A DNA stretch of 45,850 nucleotides, taken from NCBI GenBank assembly GCA_964424335.1, contig CAYRIY010000018.1, positions 1-45,850 of the forward strand, written 5' to 3'. This stretch comes from CAYRIY01 sp964424335 (GTDB taxonomy: Bacteria; Bacillota; Limnochordia; DTU080; RSA5). Made by a program: the position numbers and the translations under genes. Positions within the stretch are counted from its first letter, which is position 1, and each line of letters begins with the position of its first letter. Under the pieces are notes generated by a model. The model saw only the letters and a program-made list of their open reading frames with translations. It ran no database searches and was not told the origin of the DNA. Below, piece after piece: positions 24,536-31,364 of this stretch.

Positions 24536-24663
24536 GCCAATCGGATTTTCGAAGGAGTCACCCACTTGGCGACCCGACCTTGTCGGCACGGCCAAGCCAC
24601 GAGCAGCGGAAAATCAGTGGGTCGCAAGTGGGCCATGTAGGCCAATCGGGATTTTCGAAGGAG
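24536..24663 (+). repeat. Direct-repeat-flanked unit between sigG and spoIIR
   Basis: A 22-nt sequence at 24536-24557 and a 23-nt copy at 24641-24663 differ only by one extra G. Both begin GCCAATCGG and end TTTTCGAAGGAG, so each carries a strong ribosome binding site. The 83 nt between them hold the mini-ORF at 24566-24640 and a long hairpin: 15 nt at 24561-24575 pair with 14 nt at 24619-24632 (14 bp, one bulged G), with CCGAC-CTT-GTCGG inside. The second copy supplies the spoIIR ribosome binding site. Confidence 0.8.
24566..24640 (+). CDS. Candidate mini-ORF upstream of spoIIR (24 residues)
   Basis: TTG at 24566 lies 8 nt after GAAGGAG and opens 24 codons ending at TAG 24638-24640, just before the second direct repeat. 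The peptide is basic, contains one cysteine, and has the core RPCRHGQAT shared with the mini-ORF upstream of sigG. It may be a leader peptide or small protein tied to spoIIR expression, or a by-product of a structured repeat. No known family was recognised. Confidence 0.3.
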   Translation: MATRPCRHGQATSSGKSVGRKWAM

Positions 24664-24671
24664 AGAGCACG

Positions 24672-25454
24672 GTGTTCCCAAAGCGAAGTAGGCGTTCGAC
24701 TTGGTTCACACTCGGATTTCTGGTGGTTTGCCTCGTGATTTTCTCAGGGATCGCAGCCCTGGGCAACGCACCGGAACGGACCGGCTTGGCGCATTCATAC
24801 GACAATCTGCTGCGCCTTCACGTCCTCGCGCATTCCGATGATCCTGCCGAACAGACCGTGAAACTGGCCGTGCGCGACGCCTTGATCCGCGAGATGGCGA
24901 CATGGTCAAAGCCTACTGACCGGGGCGCGCTCGAGGACGCTTTGCGCGAAAACCAGACACGACTTGAGACTTTGGCCCTTCAGACCCTGCGCCAGGCTGG
25001 GTTTGAACACGATGTTCGCGTTGAGATCGGGGAGTTTTCATTTCCCGAGAAGCGGTCGAACACGGTGCTCCTTCCTGCCGGCGACTACCGTGCCGTACGA
25101 GTCGTGATTGGCGATGGAGCGGGGCAGAATTGGTGGTGCGTGCTCTTTCCGCCATTGTGTTTTGTCGACGACGCACCGAGTGGAACGGAGGTCAACGTGG
25201 GGGAGAGCGCGCCGCGCGCTCCGGCGGCAAACAGACTCGTGTGGACGGCCGAAGCAGCGGAAGCGGAAGCTGCTGTCGAGACTGAAACGGCGCCTGAGTC
25301 CGAGTCGTTGACGTTGGCCAGTCACCTGGGCGGAAACGATAAGAAGAAGGTCGAGTGGCGACTGCGACTTTGGGAATCGCTCAGCGAATCCGTGTACGCA
25401 AAGGCCCTTCGAGACCTCATCGATGTTGCAAACGGCTTGTCAGTAGATCGATAA
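24672..25454 (+). CDS. spoIIR: Sporulation signal protein SpoIIR
   Basis: A forespore-made secreted protein that triggers SpoIIGA to process pro-SigE across the septum. At 260 residues it has an N-terminal signal/anchor segment (about 13-32) and the family start NLLRLHVLAHSDDPAEQTVKLAVRDAL, then the FPEKRSNTVLLPAGDYRAVRVVIG and GQNWWCVLFPPLCFVD stretches typical of SpoIIR. The region about 190-215 is a Glu/Ala-rich linker before a conserved C-terminal helix. The GTG at 24672 has AGGAG 9-10 nt upstream. Its placement right after sigG and near spoIIGA links all parts of the sigma-E checkpoint. Confidence 0.96.
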   Translation: MFPKRSRRSTWFTLGFLVVCLVIFSGIAALGNAPERTGLAHSYDNLLRLHVLAHSDDPAEQTVKLAVRDALIREMATWSKPTDRGALEDALRENQTRLETLALQTLRQAGFEHDVRVEIGEFSFPEKRSNTVLLPAGDYRAVRVVIGDGAGQNWWCVLFPPLCFVDDAPSGTEVNVGESAPRAPAANRLVWTAEAAEAEAAVETETAPESESLTLASHLGGNDKKKVEWRLRLWESLSESVYAKALRDLIDVANGLSVDR

Positions 25455-25512
25455 GGGCCCCCGTTCATTAGAGGATTTAATCCTACCTCCCAGACCGTAT
25501 ACATAAATTGAG

Positions 25513-25540
25513 GTCCCGCGCTGCGAAACGAGCGCGGGAC
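25513..25540. repeat. Strong hairpin in the ymxH leader
   Basis: GTCCCGCGCT and AGCGCGGGAC form a perfect 10-bp GC-rich stem with an 8-nt loop, 45 nt before ymxH. Neither strand has a T-tract after it, so it is not a classic terminator. Just upstream TATACATA at 25498 resembles a sigma-A or sigma-E -10, without a clear -35. Confidence 0.6.
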
Positions 25541-25585
25541 AGGTCGCGGCAAGCTCTACGTGGCTTTTGTGGGAGGTGGCCGCCG

Positions 25586-25852
25586 TTGCTCGTAAAGACG
25601 TCGGATCTGCGCAGGCTCGACGTCATCAATATTGGCGACGGCCGTCGCCTGGGCTCCGTTTACGACCTTGACCTCGACGTCGACACCGGGGAGATACTCG
25701 CCCTCGTCCTGCCGGGTGAAGGCGGTCTATTTGGATTTGGGCGCCAGCCCGATATCGAAATACCATGGGATCGAGTGGTGCGAATCGGCGTCGACGTCAT
25801 TTTGGTCGACTTGCCCCCGACCAAAACGGCCGCCTATGAACCGAGGAGATAA
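25586..25852 (+). CDS. YlmC/YmxH family PRC-barrel sporulation protein
   Basis: An 88-residue PRC-barrel protein beginning LLVKTSDLRRLDVINIGDGRRLG, followed by DLDLDVDTGEILALVLP and the IEIPWDRVVRIGVDVILVD strand pair that mark the YlmC/YmxH family. TTG at 25586 is chosen over a longer reading from 25508 because GGGAGGTGG lies about 8 nt upstream and family members start at this point. In B. subtilis ylmC also follows sigG. The molecular role is unknown; the family is largely confined to spore formers. Confidence 0.9.
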   Translation: MLVKTSDLRRLDVINIGDGRRLGSVYDLDLDVDTGEILALVLPGEGGLFGFGRQPDIEIPWDRVVRIGVDVILVDLPPTKTAAYEPRR

Positions 25853-25914
25853 AGCTCGCGCAAGCGAATCATCTCACAAATGCTGTAGACGCGCTAGCGC
25901 CCGGAGGTGATCAT

Positions 25915-26724
25915 GTGGCACTAGGCCTAAGGGCAATGCCGGAAGGCGCTCGGTCGATCTGGGCTTGGCAGGCTGATCCGCGGCGCTTTCCCGCAACACA
26001 CGGGGTTTTCGCGCGAAACGGCGGAGTGAGTCGCCCTCCTTTTGCAACACTCAACCTTGGTCTACACACGGGCGACGACGCGCACGCCGTGGTCGCCAAT
26101 CGAAAGGCGGCGCTTGCGACCCTTGGCCTGTCGCTCGACCATGCGGTCGCGGCGGAGCAGGTCCATGGGGAACGGGTCGCAGAGGTCGGAGCCTCCCATC
26201 GCGGCATGGGGGCATTCGAGTATGCTTCGGCGGTGCGCGGCGTCGACGCTTTGATCACGAGCGCCAAAGGAGTGGCCCTTTTCGGGTACTTTGCCGACTG
26301 CCTGCCCGTATTGATCTCAGACAGGCAGGGAGCGTGGATCGGCCTTGCCCATGCAGGCTGGAAAGGCAGCGTCCTCGGAATTGCATCCAACGCCGTTAGG
26401 GCGCTAAAAAGCAGAGGAGTAGGGGCCGAGCGGCTCCGTGTCGCCCTGGGTCCATGTATCGGTCCGTGCTGCTACGAGGTGGGGGATGAGGTCGCTCTTG
26501 CGTTTCAAGAGCGCTATGGAGACTCGGTAGTAAAGAGGACCAGGTCGGGCAAACGTTCGGTCGACCTCACGCTCGCGAACACACTCGCTTTGATCGCCGA
26601 GGGCGTCGCTCCCGATTCGATCATCCAATCCCGCCTATGCACCGCGTGTCGGACGGATCTATTTTTCAGTCATCGTGTAGAAGGTCCTCAAACAGGGAGA
26701 ATAGCGGCTGTAATCGCTTTGTGA
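25915..26724 (+). CDS. pgeF: Purine nucleoside phosphorylase/polyphenol oxidase-fold protein PgeF (YlmD/YfiH)
   Basis: A 269-residue member of the former multicopper-oxidase family DUF152, now linked to purine nucleoside cleavage and, in E. coli, peptidoglycan editing. Metal and active-site motifs are EQVHGERV, FADCLPVLISD, GLAHAGWKGS and GPCIGPCCYEVGDEV, plus the C-terminal CTACRTDLFFSHR. GTG at 25915 overlaps a GGAGGTGATC ribosome binding region. It corresponds to B. subtilis ylmD, which also follows ylmC. The expected next genes ylmE, sepF, ylmG and divIVA are not here; ftsK follows instead. Confidence 0.94.
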   Translation: MALGLRAMPEGARSIWAWQADPRRFPATHGVFARNGGVSRPPFATLNLGLHTGDDAHAVVANRKAALATLGLSLDHAVAAEQVHGERVAEVGASHRGMGAFEYASAVRGVDALITSAKGVALFGYFADCLPVLISDRQGAWIGLAHAGWKGSVLGIASNAVRALKSRGVGAERLRVALGPCIGPCCYEVGDEVALAFQERYGDSVVKRTRSGKRSVDLTLANTLALIAEGVAPDSIIQSRLCTACRTDLFFSHRVEGPQTGRIAAVIAL

Positions 26725-26800
26725 TCGGGTTTTCACGCCGAGAGACGGATGCAGGATGTGGCATCGCGGAGACGAAGTAACCAAGTTGAGGTGATCCGCC

Positions 26801-29254
26801 TTGTCACATTCTATCGAAACGAGTCCTCGTGCCATGGGGCGGCGTCGTGAGATTGTCGGGATCTTTACGATCGCCCTTGCCGTGCTCATCATTGTAAGTC
26901 TCCATACCACCGCGTCGGGGGCGGTCGGCGCAGTGCTTGCAAAGGGACTTCGCAGAGCGTTTGGCTACGGAGCCGACGTTCCGGCTCTGTTTTTGTTTTT
27001 CATCGGAGTCGGCGCGCTAAAACCCAAAAAGCGCCAAGGCGATGTCCGTCGCGTCACGGCGCTCGTCCTCGCATATGTCATCCTTCTCACAGGTTATCAC
27101 TTGATTGCGACCGGGCTTAGCGGCCCCCTCGGCCCGTATTGGGCGCTTAGGCTCGCCGAAGAAAGCGCCGGGGGCGGAGCGGTGGGCGGCGTGATCGGCG
27201 CCCGACTCTTGCAGGCGTTTGGGGCCTGGGGCTCCGCCGTCGTCTTGCTGGCGCTCTTGGCGACCAGTGTGACGCTTTATATGGAGACGCCCCTTTCCCG
27301 GATCGTTCAGTCTTTCTCCGAACTGTGTGCGCGCCTATTCAAAGCGGCGCTGAGCGGCGCAGGGGGATTTGTGTCCGGAGTCATGGACGAACTGCGGGAG
27401 CTCGTCGCCATGATCAAAGATCGGCGGGCGCGGGCGTCGTCGGAAAGGGAAGCGGCACTTGCAGCAAAGGCGACGGAACGCCGGAGCGCCGCGGCTCAGA
27501 GCGGCGGCGCCTCCAATGGGAAGGCGCCTGCGTTCGCGCTTTTCAAGCGAAAATCGAGCAAGAAAGAGCGCGAGTCGGATTGGGAGGCTGACTTCGACGA
27601 GAAGGCGGTCGTAGCAAGTGAAGGGCCACGGGCGTCCAAACTTGCCAAGCCAAAGGTCGAAGTCGATGCCGCAGACGCGTGGCCTGACGCCATCGAGGAG
27701 CAGGCCGCTCCGGCCGAGTCTCAACCGGAAGCGGCTTCAAGGAACCGCTCGGCTCGCCGAAAGGTCGGCGTGAGCGCGGACCCGTCGGTGGAGGCGCCCG
27801 AGGAGCTCCAAATCGAGGCGGAGCCGGCCGCTCCCCAGGTCGTCTACGCATTGCCCCCGGCAGCGCTCTTGGCGCGCAACAAGGATGCCGGCAAAAAGAA
27901 GGTTTCCGAACCTGACCAAAGCCAGCAGCTCGAGGAGACCCTCGCCACCTTTGGCGTGCAGGCAAAGGTCGTCAAGGTGAGCCGAGGGCCTGTCGTGACC
28001 CGGTATGAGCTTCAACCGGCCCCGGGGATCAAGGTGAGCAAGATCGTAAACCTGGCCGATGACGTTGCGCTGAGCTTAGCGGCCGAGGATGTGCGCATCG
28101 AGGCGCCCGTTCCCGGCAAGTCAGTCGTCGGGATCGAGGTGCCCAACAAGGAGACGACGATGGTCTACATGCGCGACATCGTCGAAGCGCCCGAGTTTCG
28201 AGATGCTTCGTCCAAGCTCTCGGTCGGACTTGGAAAGGACATCGCAGGCAATGTGGTGATCGCGGACCTGACTAAGTTGCTTCACGTCCTCATTGCCGGG
28301 GCCACGGGAAGCGGAAAGAGCGTCTGCATCAACACGCTCATTTGCAGCATCTTGTATCGGGCCAAACCCGATGAGGTAAAGCTCTTGATGATCGACCCCA
28401 AGCGGGTCGAGCTTGCCGTATACGATGGGATTCCCCATCTGATCACGCCGGTCGTGACCGATCCAAAGCTCGCCTCCAACGCCTTGAGGTGGGCCGTCAA
28501 AGAGATGGAGTCGCGCTATAAGAAGTTTTCGGAGACCGGCGTGCGCAACATCGACGGATACAATCGAGGGGTCGACGAGGGGCAGATCGAGGATGATCGC
28601 ATGTCCTACCTCGTCGTCATCGTCGATGAGCTCGCCGATTTGATGATGGTTGCGGGCAACGAAGTCGAGGACAACATATGCCGACTCGCGCAGATGGCGC
28701 GGGCGGCTGGGATCCACCTCGTCATCGCTACCCAGCGGCCATCGGTGGACGTGATCACCGGATTGATCAAGGCAAACGTGCCGTCGCGCATATCGTTTGC
28801 GGTTTCGTCCGGCGTCGACTCCCGCACGATCTTGGACATGGTGGGCGCCGAGCGGTTGATCGGAAAAGGCGACATGCTGTACTATCCGATCGGCGCGAGC
28901 AAGCCGCTGCGGGCGCAAGGCGCGTGGATTTCCGACAAGGAAGTCCAGGAGGTCGTCGACTTTTGGAAAAAGCAGGGCGACCCGCAGTACGCCGAGAGCG
29001 TGACGGAGCTCCCTAAGGGAACGGCGACCGTCGAAGAGGGCGACGACGAACTCTTCGAAGACGCAGTGCAATTGGTGGTCGAAACCGGGAACGCGTCGAT
29101 CTCCATGCTCCAGCGCCGGTTTCGGGTAGGCTATGCTAGGGCCGCCCGCCTGATCGACATGATGGAGTTGCAGGGAATTGTAGGTCCGTACCAAGGGAGT
29201 AAGCCTCGAGAGGTGTTGCGAACGGTCGAGGATCTCGAAGAGATCGCGAACTGA
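26801..29254 (+). CDS. DNA translocase FtsK/SpoIIIE
   Basis: An 817-residue septal DNA pump with about four membrane helices (about 18-150), an acidic/basic linker (about 190-350), an alpha domain with the RYELQPAPGIKVSKI stretch, an ATPase domain with Walker A GATGSGKS (about 500-507) and Walker B YLVVIVDELADLMM (about 604-617), and a C-terminal winged-helix gamma domain (RRFRVGYARAARLIDMMELQGIVGP) that reads KOPS/SRS sites. TTG at 26801 has GAGGTGAT 5-6 nt upstream. In a spore former one such protein often serves as SpoIIIE, moving the chromosome into the forespore. The window cannot tell SpoIIIE from a vegetative SftA/FtsK role. Confidence 0.95.
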   Translation: MSHSIETSPRAMGRRREIVGIFTIALAVLIIVSLHTTASGAVGAVLAKGLRRAFGYGADVPALFLFFIGVGALKPKKRQGDVRRVTALVLAYVILLTGYHLIATGLSGPLGPYWALRLAEESAGGGAVGGVIGARLLQAFGAWGSAVVLLALLATSVTLYMETPLSRIVQSFSELCARLFKAALSGAGGFVSGVMDELRELVAMIKDRRARASSEREAALAAKATERRSAAAQSGGASNGKAPAFALFKRKSSKKERESDWEADFDEKAVVASEGPRASKLAKPKVEVDAADAWPDAIEEQAAPAESQPEAASRNRSARRKVGVSADPSVEAPEELQIEAEPAAPQVVYALPPAALLARNKDAGKKKVSEPDQSQQLEETLATFGVQAKVVKVSRGPVVTRYELQPAPGIKVSKIVNLADDVALSLAAEDVRIEAPVPGKSVVGIEVPNKETTMVYMRDIVEAPEFRDASSKLSVGLGKDIAGNVVIADLTKLLHVLIAGATGSGKSVCINTLICSILYRAKPDEVKLLMIDPKRVELAVYDGIPHLITPVVTDPKLASNALRWAVKEMESRYKKFSETGVRNIDGYNRGVDEGQIEDDRMSYLVVIVDELADLMMVAGNEVEDNICRLAQMARAAGIHLVIATQRPSVDVITGLIKANVPSRISFAVSSGVDSRTILDMVGAERLIGKGDMLYYPIGASKPLRAQGAWISDKEVQEVVDFWKKQGDPQYAESVTELPKGTATVEEGDDELFEDAVQLVVETGNASISMLQRRFRVGYARAARLIDMMELQGIVGPYQGSKPREVLRTVEDLEEIAN

Positions 29255-29294
29255 TCGAGGCAAGAGTCCCCCACGAGAGAAGGAATGTGAAGAA

Positions 29295-30371
29295 TTGGGC
29301 ACTCAAGAGTTCGGGGAGTACCTGCGCTCAAGGCGCGAGGCGCAAGGTCTATCGATCGACGATGTGAGCGAACGAACCAAGATTCACATTCGACACATCC
29401 GCGCCATTGAAGAGGGCCGCTTGGAGGCGCTGCCCGGCATCGTTTATGCGAAAGCGTTCGTTCGGCATTACGCCCGAGCCGTCGGCGAGGATCCGGACGC
29501 CATAGCGGTCCAGTTCCACCAGGTCATCCACTTGCAAGGAGAGTCCGATGCCGTTACACGATCACGCAGGCGCTCGCGGCGACGGACCAGGCGAGAGAGT
29601 CGTTTTCCGTGGCCGTGGCTCATCGTGATCATCGGCCTTGCTGCCCTAGGCATCTTGATTGCAAGGACGCTGCCCTCAAATGAAAATGCGGCGGTGCCGC
29701 ACCGGGCGACGCCGAGCGGAATCTCTTCCATCCCGTCTGAAGATCGCCTAAATACACCGATCGTAGTTGACCCGGAATTGATCACTCAGGATCAACCGGA
29801 CCAGGGGTTCGCGTCGGAGCCAATCCCTGGGGGTGATGAGTTGCCCGCAAACTTGGGCCTCGCGGCCAATGGGTTGGTCGACGAAACGGAGTCGGTGGAG
29901 CAGGTAGGGCGATTGGAACCATTGGCGCGAGATGTGGATCAAGCGGATCAAGGGAGCCGAGTGGTTGCTGGGGATCAAGGACAAGTCGGCCAAGGTCTGA
30001 GCGAGCAGGTCGTCGGCGCAGCGGCGGATGTCGAGGCGCCGGTCACATCAGGGGCGGCGACCGCTGGCAGCGCGGGGACGCCGGACGAACCGCCGGCGAC
30101 GACGACGCTCGCTGCGGTCACATCCGGCGTAGTGCTCGAAGTTGCCGTCGAGCGCGCCTGTTGGTTCAACGTCGAAGCTGACGGCGTCCTCATCTTCAGC
30201 GGCGTGCTCGACGACGGACAGTCGGCGACCTGGGTCGCGAACGAGGAGCTGCGGGTGAGGTACGGGCGACCGGAGGGCGTATTTATCACGCTCAATGGGG
30301 AGTTTTTAGGCAGAGCGGGGACCGGCGTCATTACCCGAGTATATGGTAGAGAAGGCGTCATCGAGCTTTAG
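29295..30371 (+). CDS. RodZ-like helix-turn-helix membrane protein
   Basis: A 358-residue protein with an N-terminal RodZ-type HTH (GEYLRSRREAQGLSIDDVSERTKI, then LEALPGIVYAKAFVRHYA), an Arg-rich stretch (about 89-102), one membrane helix (about 106-124), a long acidic, low-complexity linker and a C-terminal DUF4115 domain (VLEVAVERACWFNVEADG to the end). RodZ links MreB filaments to the cell-wall elongation complex. The TTG at 29295 has AAGGA about 10 nt upstream. Location after ftsK is common in Bacillota. The linker is richer in Asp, Gln and Gly than usual. Confidence 0.9.
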   Translation: MGTQEFGEYLRSRREAQGLSIDDVSERTKIHIRHIRAIEEGRLEALPGIVYAKAFVRHYARAVGEDPDAIAVQFHQVIHLQGESDAVTRSRRRSRRRTRRESRFPWPWLIVIIGLAALGILIARTLPSNENAAVPHRATPSGISSIPSEDRLNTPIVVDPELITQDQPDQGFASEPIPGGDELPANLGLAANGLVDETESVEQVGRLEPLARDVDQADQGSRVVAGDQGQVGQGLSEQVVGAAADVEAPVTSGAATAGSAGTPDEPPATTTLAAVTSGVVLEVAVERACWFNVEADGVLIFSGVLDDGQSATWVANEELRVRYGRPEGVFITLNGEFLGRAGTGVITRVYGREGVIEL

Positions 30372-30399
30372 ACGCCCTAATTAAGGTGGGTTTGAGAAT

Positions 30400-31305
30400 T
30401 TGAACGAACGACCAGTGCGCGAAGGCGATGGGGTAACGCATGTGACTGCTGCTGACGGGCGATTGCGGTGCTTGGCGGCGCTGACGACCCAAACGGTGGA
30501 GGAGGCGCGCAGGCGCCATGACACCCACCCGACCGCCACTGCGGCGCTCGGGCGAACGATTACGGCGACGGCAATGCTCGCCGCCGGATTGAAAAACGAT
30601 GACAAAGTGATGACCGAGATCTTTGGCGACGGGCCCCTCGGCGGGGTCGTCGCCGAAGTAAACTCGAAAGGCCACGTGCGGGCGTATGTCCAAAGTCCCC
30701 ACGTACACTTGCCGTTGAACAAGAAAGGGAAGTTGGACGTCGCCGGGGCCGTGGGGAAGGGCAAATTTTGCGTTACAAAAGACCTCGGGTTGCGTGAGCC
30801 GTATCGGGGAATGGTTGAGCTCATTTCGGGCGAAATCGCGGAGGACTTTGCTCACTATCTCACCACGTCCGAGCAGACTCCCGCCGCGTCCGCGCTCGGA
30901 GTCCTTGTCGATACCGACAACTCGGTGCGCGCGGCCGGCGGCATCTTGATTCAACTAATGCCGGGCGCCGTCGATGATGAAGCGCTCGTCTCCGAACTCG
31001 AGCGCCGCGTGGCATCGATGCCGATGTTGAGCAGAGCAATCGATAACGGCGTCCAACCGATCGACCTATTGTACGGCGTCCTGGAAGGGCTCGGCCCCAA
31101 AACGCTCGAGGAGCGCCCGCTCGCCTTTAGTTGCTCGTGCACCAAGGAGCGCTTTGGCCGCGGCCTCATCGCGCTTGGGGAGCAAGAGCTGAAGGAAATC
31201 ATCGAAACAGACGGCAGCGCCGAGTTGGTGTGCCATTTCTGTAGCGAGAAGTATCGATTCTCCAAAGGCGAATTGGAGACATTGCTGGACGAGAGCCGAC
31301 AGTAG
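30400..31305 (+). CDS. hslO: Redox-regulated chaperone Hsp33
   Basis: A 301-residue cytoplasmic holdase that is switched on by oxidation. The C-terminal zinc switch has four cysteines, C245 and C247 (CSC) and C278 and C281 (CHFC), the Hsp33 CxC...CxxC pattern. N-terminal HTHPTATAALGRTITATAML and GDGPLGGVVAEVNSKGHVRAYV are typical. TTG at 30400 has AAGGTGGG about 9 nt upstream. It lies between rodZ-like and the UPF0182 gene in the same direction. It may protect proteins under the oxidative load of an aerobic lifestyle. Confidence 0.96.
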   Translation: MNERPVREGDGVTHVTAADGRLRCLAALTTQTVEEARRRHDTHPTATAALGRTITATAMLAAGLKNDDKVMTEIFGDGPLGGVVAEVNSKGHVRAYVQSPHVHLPLNKKGKLDVAGAVGKGKFCVTKDLGLREPYRGMVELISGEIAEDFAHYLTTSEQTPAASALGVLVDTDNSVRAAGGILIQLMPGAVDDEALVSELERRVASMPMLSRAIDNGVQPIDLLYGVLEGLGPKTLEERPLAFSCSCTKERFGRGLIALGEQELKEIIETDGSAELVCHFCSEKYRFSKGELETLLDESRQ

Positions 31306-31364
31306 ACGAAACATCCCGTAAGAGCTTGGTGTAGCCTGGCTCAAGGCATTTAGGAGATGCGTGT

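Noticed and set aside
28121..29302. 393-codon ORF on the minus strand
   Set aside because: It is antisense to the highly conserved FtsK ATPase domain and has no recognisable domain or ribosome binding site.
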